DNA from: an uncultured Micrococcaceae bacterium
Lineage (GTDB): Bacteria > Actinomycetota > Actinomycetes > Actinomycetales > Micrococcaceae
Assembly (NCBI GenBank): GCA_947502645.1
Contig: CANNAD010000003.1
Coordinates: 180,622-244,621 of the forward strand
Length of the DNA: 64,000 bases
Direction of reading: 5' to 3'
Made by a program: the position numbers and the translations under genes. Under the pieces are notes generated by a model. It saw nothing but the letters and a program-made list of their open reading frames with translations. It searched no databases and had not been told where the DNA came from. Position 1 is the first letter of the stretch; every line of letters begins with the position of its first letter. Shown here one piece after another: positions 1 to 6,716 of this stretch.

Positions 1-531
1 AGGCACTCAGCTCCTGCAGGGGAACTTTCGGTAGCCGACGTCGGCCGAAATTCCGTTGGTGCTCGCTCACCAGCTGGTCCCCAGCAACCACGAGCTCATC
101 CAATGACAGTTGCGTGGCCAGATCCAACCAGGTCCGCTCCATCGAGGTCACCCGAAGTCCTTTCACCACCACGACCTCACCATCCTCCAGGGCAAGACGA
201 TGCCCCACAATGTGTTTGCGCCGAGGAACCCCTTGCCCCGGTCCACGCGCGAGGTGAAGGCGAGGTTCGCCGTCGAGTTCCGGCGGCAGCACGAGCTTGT
301 GCAGCCGTCCAGCCGTCCCGTGGCTGAAGACGCCGTCAGGGAGCAGCGACGCATAGGGCGGCAGCTGTCGGCCAGGTCGAAGACACCGTCCACCGGCACC
401 CGGACCGAACGGCTCGGTGCTCTCAGGTCGCTGGCCCGGAGCCGGTCCCGCGTCGCGCCGTGCAGCATGGCGTGGTGGAGGACGAACGGTGCAGCCCCCA
501 GCTCATCAGGAAGTGGTTTTGCGGCAGTCAC
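1..531 (-). pseudogene. Frameshifted AbiEi/DUF559-type protein (partial at window edge)
   Basis: On the minus strand a GTG at 531 opens a frame whose product (ELGAAPFVLHHAMLHGATRD and RVPVDGVFDLAD) resembles the start of the actinobacterial AbiEi-type antitoxin/DUF559 endonuclease-like family. After about residue 55 that frame loses family character, and the correct continuation (PPYASLLPDGVFSHGTAGRL, then RKHIVGHRLALEDGEVVVV and VTSMERTWLDLATQLSLDEL) lies in the other frame and stays open to position 1. The switch falls near 362-369; adding one base there would restore D-Q-L-P. So this is either a real single-base deletion or a sequencing error. The C-terminus, where a DUF559 nuclease fold would be, is outside the window. 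No good ribosome site precedes the GTG, so the true start may lie further upstream. Function is not established for this family; the label rests on motif resemblance. Confidence 0.6.
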
Positions 532-569
532 CCTTCTATTAGGGCAGAAGTCCTGAATCCGCGCGGAAG

Positions 570-578
570 TTATCCACA
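570..578 (+). promoter_or_regulatory. Isolated DnaA-box-like nonamer
   Basis: TTATCCACA matches the consensus DnaA box exactly. It is a single copy without neighbouring boxes, AT-rich DNA or dnaA/dnaN, so it is not an origin. It lies about 40 bases upstream of the frameshifted gene's apparent start. Confidence 0.3.
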
Positions 579-703
579 GCTTGGGCTGCTAGCTGCGGGG
601 TCTACTGGGCAGATCGCGTACCTGAACCGAGCTTGTTGTACAGATAACGGGCCTTGTCCGGCTACGAGAGCCCCTGATCTGTACTACAGGTGAGCGGGGC
701 ACA

Positions 704-855
704 CGAACCACGCACGACGACGTCGGGGCCTGCGAGGTAGGAGTGGCAGGCACCTGGAGACGCACGACGACGGCGGGACTGGGCCGGCGAGTAGGGGCGG
801 GCGAGGCACCTGGACACGCACGACGATGGCGGGACCGCTGAGGCGAGGGGCAGAC
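704..855. repeat. Imperfect tandem repeat, three copies
   Basis: The core CGCACGACGA occurs at 711, 761 and 817, giving periods of 50 and 56 bases. Copies two and three are each preceded by AGGCACCTGGA and followed by CGGCGGGAC or TGGCGGGAC, and each copy ends in a GGCGAG- or GCGAGG-rich stretch. The unit does not keep a reading frame because the period is not a multiple of three. It lies between the frameshifted gene and accBC. Confidence 0.6.
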
Positions 856-880
856 GCCCGGACGGCCCAGCGGCAGGCGA

Positions 881-899
881 TTTGTAGCAACTCTACAAA
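881..899. promoter_or_regulatory. Inverted repeat, candidate operator of accBC
   Basis: TTTGTAG-caact-CTACAAA is a perfect 7-bp inverted repeat with a 5-base spacer, about 98 bases before the accBC start. Size and symmetry fit a TetR-family operator. Fatty-acid and acyl-CoA carboxylase genes in related actinobacteria are controlled by the TetR-type regulator FasR, so FasR is a reasonable but unproven candidate. Confidence 0.4.
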
Positions 900-996
900 A
901 TTATGGCCAATACCCCGCTGAAGCGGCATGGATCATGGGCGGAAACCACAAAGTCGCGCTAGGCTCCAGATGACACGAAGGAGCACAAGCACCCCC

Positions 997-2781
997 ATGA
1001 GCCAGAGCATGAGCCAGAGCAGCCCCGCTTCCATAACCAAGGTCCTGATCGCCAACCGCGGCGAGATCGCCGTCCGCGTTATCAGAGCAGCCCGAGACGA
1101 GGGGATCAGCTCCGTCGCCGTCTACGCTGAACCTGACCGTGACGCACTGCATGTTCGGCTTGCCGACGAAGCATACGCTCTCGGCGGGCAAACCGCTGCT
1201 GAGTCGTATCTGGTCATGGACAAGATTCTCGACGTCGCGGCCCGTTGCGGCGCTGATGCTATCCACCCCGGATACGGGTTCCTCTCCGAGAATGCGGAGT
1301 TCGCGCAGAAGGTCGCCGATGCCGGTCTGGTCTGGATCGGCCCCTCAGCGTCCGCTATCACGCAGCTCGGCGACAAGGTGCAGGCACGCCACATTGCAGA
1401 AAAAGTTGGCGCGCCGTTGGTCCCGGGTACCGCTGACCCCGTGGAGTCAGCTGCAGAGGTGACGGCTTTCGCGGACGAATTCGGTCTGCCGGTAGCGATC
1501 AAGGCAGCATTCGGCGGCGGCGGCCGCGGGATCAAGGTGGCACGGACCCGCGAAGAAATTCCGGAACTCTACGAATCTGCTGTCCGCGAAGCTACAGCGG
1601 CTTTCGGCCGCGGCGAGTGCTTCATTGAACGGTTCCTGGACGCACCGCGACACGTGGAAACCCAGTGCCTGGCAGACGCCCACGGCAATGTTGTGGTGGT
1701 TTCCACCCGCGACTGCTCGCTCCAGCGCCGCAATCAGAAACTGGTCGAGGAAGCTCCCGCACCGTTTCTCACGGAGGAACAGAACACGCGGCTCTACGAG
1801 GCCTCCAAAGCGATCCTGCGCGAAGCCGGCTACCAGGGTGCGGGCACCTGTGAGTTCCTGGTGGGTCAGGACGGCGTTATTTCATTCCTCGAGGTCAATA
1901 CCCGGCTGCAGGTGGAACATCCCGTTTCCGAAGAGGTCACGGGAATCGACCTGGTCCGGGAGCAGTTCCGGCTGGCCCGCGGCGAGGAGCTTGGATACGG
2001 GGACCCGGAGGTCCGCGGTCACGCATTCGAATTCCGTATCAACGGTGAAGATGCAGGCCGCAATTTCATGCCAGCTCCGGGCGTCGTCGAGACCCTCACG
2101 CTTCCCACCGGCCCTGGAGTCCGCGTTGATTCGGGCATCGAGGCCGGAGAGGTCATTGGAGGCAACTTCGATTCGATGCTGGCCAAGCTCATTGTCACCG
2201 GCGCAACCCGTGAACAGGCTCTTCAGCGGTCCCGCCGGGCCCTGGCAGAGATGAAAGTCGGCGGCATGCCAACGGTACTGCCCTTCCATGAGGCCGTGGT
2301 TTCCGACCCCGCCTTCGCTCCGGCAAGCGGCCCATTCAGCGTTCACACCCGGTGGATTGAGACCGAGTTCAACAACACCATTGCCCCGTTCGCTGCAGCA
2401 GGAACGGCGGAAGCCAGCAACGGTGAACGTCAGAGCGTCACCGTCGAAGTTGACGGCAAGCGCCTTGAAGTGGTGCTTCCCGCTGGTCTTGGTGCCGGTT
2501 CGCCCGCCAAGAACGGACGGAAACCGAAGAAGGGCCGCGGGCGTGCTGCGGCCGCTGCTGCCAGCGGTGATGACCTGACATCGCCGATGCAGGGGACAAT
2601 CGTGAAGGTTGCAGTATCCGACGGCGACACTGTGGCCGAGGGGGATCTGATCGTGGTTCTCGAAGCCATGAAGATGGAGCAGCCGCTCACTGCACACAAG
2701 TCGGGCACCGTTTCCGGTCTGACGGCCGCCACGGGGGCTACGGTGTCCGCCGGTGCTGTCATTGCCGCGATCGTCGACTGA
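997..2781 (+). CDS. accBC: Acyl-CoA carboxylase alpha subunit (biotin carboxylase + BCCP)
   Basis: This cytoplasmic subunit carboxylates its own biotin using ATP and bicarbonate and passes the carboxyl group to a separate carboxyltransferase beta subunit, giving malonyl-CoA or methylmalonyl-CoA for lipid synthesis. The biotin carboxylase N-domain begins with [19 protein letters not shown]. The ATP-grasp glycine loop [14 protein letters not shown] and the active-site segment [20 protein letters not shown] follow. A linker of about 100 residues leads to a C-terminal biotinyl domain with EAMKMEQPL, the lysine between the methionines being the biotinylation site. The product is 594 aa, normal for actinobacterial AccA3/AccBC. 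I chose the ATG at 997 because AAGGAG at 978-983 precedes it; in-frame ATGs also exist at 970 and 1009. No carboxyltransferase gene is in the window. Confidence 0.95.
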   Translation: MSQSMSQSSPASITKVLIANRGEIAVRVIRAARDEGISSVAVYAEPDRDALHVRLADEAYALGGQTAAESYLVMDKILDVAARCGADAIHPGYGFLSENAEFAQKVADAGLVWIGPSASAITQLGDKVQARHIAEKVGAPLVPGTADPVESAAEVTAFADEFGLPVAIKAAFGGGGRGIKVARTREEIPELYESAVREATAAFGRGECFIERFLDAPRHVETQCLADAHGNVVVVSTRDCSLQRRNQKLVEEAPAPFLTEEQNTRLYEASKAILREAGYQGAGTCEFLVGQDGVISFLEVNTRLQVEHPVSEEVTGIDLVREQFRLARGEELGYGDPEVRGHAFEFRINGEDAGRNFMPAPGVVETLTLPTGPGVRVDSGIEAGEVIGGNFDSMLAKLIVTGATREQALQRSRRALAEMKVGGMPTVLPFHEAVVSDPAFAPASGPFSVHTRWIETEFNNTIAPFAAAGTAEASNGERQSVTVEVDGKRLEVVLPAGLGAGSPAKNGRKPKKGRGRAAAAAASGDDLTSPMQGTIVKVAVSDGDTVAEGDLIVVLEAMKMEQPLTAHKSGTVSGLTAATGATVSAGAVIAAIVD

Positions 2782-2831
2782 TTCGGCTGAGTCGACTGAC
2801 TCACCTGACTCGGCTGACTAATCATTAACCA

Positions 2832-2867
2832 AGTAGGTGCGCTTCCCACCCGGGAAGCGCACCTACT
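2832..2867. terminator. Bidirectional terminator hairpin
   Basis: A perfect 16-bp inverted repeat, AGTAGGTGCGCTTCCC with a 4-base ACCC loop and its exact complement, sits between the convergent accBC and MHS transporter genes. There is no long T tract on either side. Confidence 0.8.
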
Positions 2868-2897
2868 GTGCTTAATCGGTGAAGAGTGAGGTAACTA

Positions 2898-4304
2898 CTA
2901 CTCCATGGTGCCCTCGTAGTCGCTGTCGCGAGTTTCGCGGCTCATCCACAGCGCCGCGAAGGTCACCAGCGCAGCGAGGCTCAGGTACAGCCCCACGAGG
3001 AACGTGCTTCCGTCGGCGAGCTGCCATAGGGCGATGGCGACGAACGACGCCGGTGCCGCTCCGATGACGCTGGACATGTTGTAGGCGACGGCGGAGCCGG
3101 TGTAGCGGACGTTGGAGGGGAACAGCTCCGGCAGGATCGCAGCCATCGGCCCGAAGGTCAGCCCCATGAGGATGAACCCGATGATGAGCAGTGCCATGGC
3201 TCCGACGATGCCCGCACCGAAGAGCGGGACCCAGGTGAGGCCGAAGACGGCGATGGCTGCGGTGACGCCCAGGAGCATCTTGCGGCGTCCGTACTTCTCG
3301 GCCATGGGGCCGGAGACCAGCGTGAAGATTCCGAAGAAGACGACGCCGACGATCAGCATGAGCAGGAAGTCGCCGCGCTCGATGCCCAGACCTGGAACGA
3401 AGGCCTCACGCGAGAAGTCGCTGTCGCCGCTCTTCTCGGCGGCGGCTGCAGCCTCTTCCACGGTGGCGGGGTGTGTGCCGAAGGTCAGCGTGAAGGCGGT
3501 CATCAGGTAGAACAGCACGTACGTGGCGAACATGATCAGCGTGCCGAGAATCAGCGGCTTCCGGTGCTGGCTGAACGTGGTGGCCAGCGGCAGCTTGACG
3601 GTCTTCTTGTTGTCGAGGACCTTCTGGAAGGAGGGTGATTCGATCAGTTTGAGCCGCACATAGAGGCCCACGATGACCAGGATTGCGCTGAGCAGGAAGG
3701 GTACGCGCCAGCCCCAGCTCATGAACTGTTCGTTGGTGAGAGTCTCGTTGAGGACCACGAAGAGAACGTTGGCGAGGATGAATCCGATCGGTGCACCCAG
3801 TTGCGGGAACGTGCCGTAGATGGCGCGCTTGCCTGCGGGTGCATTTTCCGTGGCGAGCAGGGCGGCGCCGCTCCACTCGCCTCCCAGAGCCAGTCCTTGT
3901 GCAAAGCGGAAAAGTACGAGGAGCGCTGGTGCCCAGAAGTGCCATCCGGGGACGAGCGCCGTGGGCAGCACGCCGATCAGGAACGTCGCCAGGCCCATGG
4001 TGAGCAGTGACGCCACAAGGGTTCCCTTGCGACCGATCTTGTCGCCGAAGTGGCCGAAGACGATCGAGCCAAGCGGGCGGGCGACGAAAGCCACACCAAA
4101 GACGGCGAATGCGCCGAGAAGGGCATTGGCCGGAGTTGCATCGGGGAAGAAGAGAGCTGGAAACACGAGAACCGACGCCGTTGCGTAGACGTAGAAGTCG
4201 TAGAACTCGATCGTGGTGCCGATGAGGCTCGCGAAAATGACGCGCCCGCGAGTGTTCAACGGCTGTTTGGTTCCGGTTTCCGTGGTGTCCCGGGTAGAAG
4301 ACAT
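2898..4304 (-). CDS. MFS transporter, metabolite:H+ symporter (MHS) family
   Basis: A 468-aa integral membrane protein of the major facilitator superfamily. The N-terminus SLIGTTIEFYDFYVYATAS and the loop GHFGDKIGRKGTLVASLL are typical of the MHS group (ProP, ShiA, KgtP-like), which import small organic acids, osmolytes or aromatic acids with protons. About twelve hydrophobic segments are seen, with the second-half signature GPMAEKYGRRKMLL around residue 335. The substrate cannot be read from the sequence. The ATG at 4304 has only a weak GAGAAAG upstream. The gene lies downstream of lpdA on the same strand, separated by 117 bases that contain an operator-like palindrome, so it probably has its own promoter. 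Its end faces accBC across a strong hairpin. Confidence 0.85.
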   Translation of the reverse strand: MSSTRDTTETGTKQPLNTRGRVIFASLIGTTIEFYDFYVYATASVLVFPALFFPDATPANALLGAFAVFGVAFVARPLGSIVFGHFGDKIGRKGTLVASLLTMGLATFLIGVLPTALVPGWHFWAPALLVLFRFAQGLALGGEWSGAALLATENAPAGKRAIYGTFPQLGAPIGFILANVLFVVLNETLTNEQFMSWGWRVPFLLSAILVIVGLYVRLKLIESPSFQKVLDNKKTVKLPLATTFSQHRKPLILGTLIMFATYVLFYLMTAFTLTFGTHPATVEEAAAAAEKSGDSDFSREAFVPGLGIERGDFLLMLIVGVVFFGIFTLVSGPMAEKYGRRKMLLGVTAAIAVFGLTWVPLFGAGIVGAMALLIIGFILMGLTFGPMAAILPELFPSNVRYTGSAVAYNMSSVIGAAPASFVAIALWQLADGSTFLVGLYLSLAALVTFAALWMSRETRDSDYEGTME

Positions 4305-4403
4305 AGGTGTCGGCTTTCTCTACGGACCGCCCGTTCAAGCGGCCCCACAATTCACTTCAGACACATCTATCCCACCACTTACGTCCACCTAGTGGGCAAG
4401 TTA

Positions 4404-4418
4404 GTCCAATATATGGAC
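4404..4418. promoter_or_regulatory. Inverted repeat upstream of the MHS transporter
   Basis: GTCCA-ATATA-TGGAC is a perfect 5-bp inverted repeat with an AT-only centre in the 117-base gap between lpdA and the transporter. On the minus strand it includes TATATT, which could serve as a -10 element, so a repressor bound here would block transcription. No regulator gene is adjacent. Confidence 0.35.
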
Positions 4419-4421
4419 GAT

Positions 4422-5822
4422 CTAGAGGTGTACGTGCAATCTCCGGGCCGCTTCTGAGATGGATCCAGTCAGCGACGGGTACACCGTGAACGTATTCGCC
4501 AGGTCATCGACGTGAAGTTTCTGCGTGACCGCTATGGCCAGCGGGAAGATCAGTTCGGACGCGCGCGGCCCAACAACGACTCCCCCGATGACGGTGCCCG
4601 ATCCCTTGCGCGCAATGATCTTCACGAAGCCGTCCCGCACGCCCATCATCTTGGCGCGCGCATTGGTGTGCAGACTCAGCTTGATGATGTCGCCCTGGAA
4701 CTTGCCGGCCTCGACGTCGGCTTCCGACACACCCACGGACGCGATTTCCGGGGACGTGAAGATGTTGGACGCAACCTGGTTGAGTTTCAGCGGTTTCACG
4801 CTGTCGCCGAGGAGGTGGGCGATCGCGATCCGTCCCTGCATTGCGGCCACGGAGGCCAGAGCGAACACGCCGGTGCAGTCTCCTGCCGCGTAGACGTTCG
4901 GCGCGGTGGTGCGGGAGACGCCGTCGACCTTGATGTGCCCGGAGTCGGTGAGCGCGACGCCTGCTTCTTCGAGCCCGATGTCAGCGGTGTTGGGGATGGC
5001 GCCGACGGCGATCAGCGCGTGCGAGCCGTCAATGGTGCGGCCATCGGCGAGCGTGACGCGCACACCGCCTTCGGTCCGCTCCACCCCTGATGCGCGTGAG
5101 CGGGACAGGACGGTCATGCCGCTGTCGCGGAATACCTTTTCGAGCACTTCCGCAGCATCGGCGTCCTCGCCGGGAAGGACGCGTTCGCGGCTGGACACGA
5201 GCGTGACCTTGGCGCCCAGCCCGTTATAGGCAGAGGCGAACTCAGCACCGGTCACACCGGAACCAATGACGATCAGGTGCTCGGGCACTTCGGTGAGGTT
5301 GTAGATCTGCGTCCACGTGAAAATTCGTTCGCCGTCCGGCACTGCCGTGGGCAGTTCGCGGGGGTGGGCCCCCACAGCCAGCAGGACGGCGTCGGCCTCT
5401 ATCGTTTCCGTGCCTGACTCCGTCTCCACGTCAATGCCGTGGTTTTCGGTGAGCCGGCCGCGGCCAACGATGATCCGGACGCCGGAGCGCTCCAGCACCT
5501 GGGAGATGTCTGCGGACTGTTCGCGGGCGAGTCCCAAGAGGCGCTGGTGCACTAGCCCAAGATCGGCGACGGCGGCCGTCGGGCTATCGAATTTCACTCC
5601 GAGGGTGTTCGCGCTGGCCACCCCGTCCATGGTGTCCGCCGTCGCGATCAGCGTTTTGGACGGCACGACGTCGGTCAGGACAGCGGACCCGCCGAGCCCC
5701 TTGTCCTCGACGATGGTGACCTCGGCCCCCAACGCGGAGGCCACCATGGCAGCTTCGTAGCCGCCTGGTCCACCTCCCAGAATGGCGAGTTTGAGGGCAT
5801 GGAAGTCTATTTGATTACTCAC
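4422..5822 (-). CDS. lpdA: LpdA-type NAD(P)H:quinone dehydrogenase (flavoprotein disulfide reductase family)
   Basis: A 466-aa FAD enzyme with the two-dinucleotide-fold architecture: N-terminal FAD motif GGGPGGYEAA, central NAD(P) motif VIGSGVTGAEFASAYNGLG, second FAD segment NVYAAGDCTG, and a C-terminal dimerisation domain. In dihydrolipoamide dehydrogenases the segment after the FAD loop carries two redox cysteines; here it reads GGSAVLTDVVPSKTLIA, with neither. This fits the LpdA (Rv3303c-like) quinone reductases, which pass electrons from NAD(P)H to quinones. I chose the GTG at 5822, not a longer frame reaching 6074, because the family begins just before the glycine-rich loop and a good promoter lies immediately upstream. 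Divergent from punA, a pairing also known in mycobacteria for neighbouring genes of this set. Confidence 0.85.
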   Translation of the reverse strand: MSNQIDFHALKLAILGGGPGGYEAAMVASALGAEVTIVEDKGLGGSAVLTDVVPSKTLIATADTMDGVASANTLGVKFDSPTAAVADLGLVHQRLLGLAREQSADISQVLERSGVRIIVGRGRLTENHGIDVETESGTETIEADAVLLAVGAHPRELPTAVPDGERIFTWTQIYNLTEVPEHLIVIGSGVTGAEFASAYNGLGAKVTLVSSRERVLPGEDADAAEVLEKVFRDSGMTVLSRSRASGVERTEGGVRVTLADGRTIDGSHALIAVGAIPNTADIGLEEAGVALTDSGHIKVDGVSRTTAPNVYAAGDCTGVFALASVAAMQGRIAIAHLLGDSVKPLKLNQVASNIFTSPEIASVGVSEADVEAGKFQGDIIKLSLHTNARAKMMGVRDGFVKIIARKGSGTVIGGVVVGPRASELIFPLAIAVTQKLHVDDLANTFTVYPSLTGSISEAARRLHVHL

Positions 5823-5829
5823 CTGCCCA

Positions 5830-5858
5830 ATTCTGGCCCATTGTGCCCAATGCATCAA
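5830..5858 (-). promoter_or_regulatory. Candidate leaderless promoter of lpdA
   Basis: On the minus strand TTGATG (5853-5858), a 17-base spacer and CAGAAT (5830-5835) lie so that transcription would begin at or next to the GTG at 5822. No ribosome site precedes that GTG, as expected for a leaderless mRNA. Confidence 0.5.
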
Positions 5859-5867
5859 AGAGGCAGG

Positions 5868-5873
5868 TACGGT
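5868..5873 (+). promoter_or_regulatory. Candidate -10 element of leaderless punA
   Basis: TACGGT ends six bases before the GTG at 5880, the spacing expected when the start codon is the transcription start. There is no ribosome site at normal distance. Confidence 0.4.
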
Positions 5874-5879
5874 AAACAG

Positions 5880-6680
5880 GTGACTACAGAACCTTTTGAC
5901 CTTGCAGAACAGGCCGCTTCGAAGATTGCGGAGCTGACCGGCGTCGCGTCCCATGACGTCGCACTGGTGCTCGGCTCCGGCTGGGGCGGGGCAGCAGATC
6001 TGATCGGCGAGACCACGCATACGCTCAACGCAACGGACATTCCCGGGTTCTCGGCGCCAGCCGTTGAGGGACATGTGGGAACGATCCGTTCCATCCTCAC
6101 CCCGCAGGGCAAACGCGTCCTGGTGCTAGGTGCCCGGACCCACTTCTATGAGGGGTACGGGGTGCGCTCGGTGGTGCACGGTGTCCGCACCGCTGCGGCG
6201 GCCGGTGCCGGCATCCTGGTGCTCACGAACGGCTGCGGCGGTCTGAATCCGCAGTGGACGCCGGGTACACCGGTTCTCATCAGTGATCACATCAACCTGA
6301 CGGCGGCATCGCCTCTGGAAGGTGCCACGTTTGTGGACCTGACGGATCTTTACTCGCCGCGCATCCGGGACATTGCGCGCACCGTGGATTCCTCGCTCGA
6401 AGAGGGTGTCTACGCGCAGTTCACGGGTCCGCACTACGAGACGCCGGCCGAAGTGCGGTACGCGAAAACCATTGGCGCCAACCTCGTTGGTATGTCCACA
6501 GCGCTCGAGGCCATTGCCGCACGTCATGCGGGGATGGAGGTCTTCGGAATGTCCCTTGTGACGAACCTCGCCGCCGGCATCAGTGAAACTCCGTTGAGCC
6601 ATGCCGAGGTCATCGAGGCCGGGCAGGCTGCGGGCGAACGGATTTCCCGGCTGCTGGCCGAAATTCTCGGGAAGTTGTAG
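5880..6680 (+). CDS. punA: Purine nucleoside phosphorylase
   Basis: Cleaves inosine, guanosine and their deoxy forms with phosphate to give the free base and (deoxy)ribose-1-phosphate in the cytoplasm. The 266-aa product has the trimeric PNP signatures: phosphate-binding VLGSGWGG near residue 30, NGCGGLNP around residue 120, the sugar/phosphate segment TGPHYETPAEVR, and GMSTALEAIAARHAGMEVFG with the base-binding region after it. I chose the GTG at 5880 over an upstream ATG at 5799 because homologues start just before the helix leading to VALVLGSG and a -10-like TACGGT is spaced for leaderless initiation. It heads a same-strand group with pmmB and deoC, which together would convert nucleosides to glycolytic intermediates. 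Confidence 0.9.
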   Translation: MTTEPFDLAEQAASKIAELTGVASHDVALVLGSGWGGAADLIGETTHTLNATDIPGFSAPAVEGHVGTIRSILTPQGKRVLVLGARTHFYEGYGVRSVVHGVRTAAAAGAGILVLTNGCGGLNPQWTPGTPVLISDHINLTAASPLEGATFVDLTDLYSPRIRDIARTVDSSLEEGVYAQFTGPHYETPAEVRYAKTIGANLVGMSTALEAIAARHAGMEVFGMSLVTNLAAGISETPLSHAEVIEAGQAAGERISRLLAEILGKL

Positions 6681-6704
6681 CGGCTCCTGCTAGCTACTAC
6701 ACGG

Positions 6705-6710
6705 TAGGTT
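6705..6710 (+). promoter_or_regulatory. Candidate -10 element of pmmB
   Basis: TAGGTT ends six bases before the ATG at 6717, consistent with a leaderless transcript, although TAAGGA directly before the ATG could also act as a close-set ribosome site. Confidence 0.35.
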
Positions 6711-6716
6711 TAAGGA

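Larger units (their letters stand above)
532..996. other. Intergenic region upstream of accBC
   Basis: About 465 bases without a convincing gene; open frames here have no recognisable family and poor codon character. It holds a single TTATCCACA nonamer at 570-578, three imperfect tandem copies of a GC-rich unit from about 704 to 855, and an inverted repeat at 881-899 just before the accBC start. Confidence 0.6.

Noticed and set aside
570-578. A consensus DnaA box as a sign of a replication origin
   Set aside because: It is single, with no cluster of boxes, no AT-rich unwinding region and no dnaA, dnaN or other origin genes nearby.
684-929. Minus-strand 81-codon frame across the tandem repeat
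   Set aside because: Composition is arginine/proline-rich as expected from GC-rich repeat DNA, with no family resemblance or ribosome site.
2781-2820. Short repeats of CTGACT and CGGCTGA after the accBC stop
   Set aside because: Very short and irregular; probably low-complexity spacer next to a clear terminator.
5823-6074. N-terminal extension of lpdA
   Set aside because: It overlaps punA on the opposite strand, has no family resemblance, and a good promoter lies at the shorter start.
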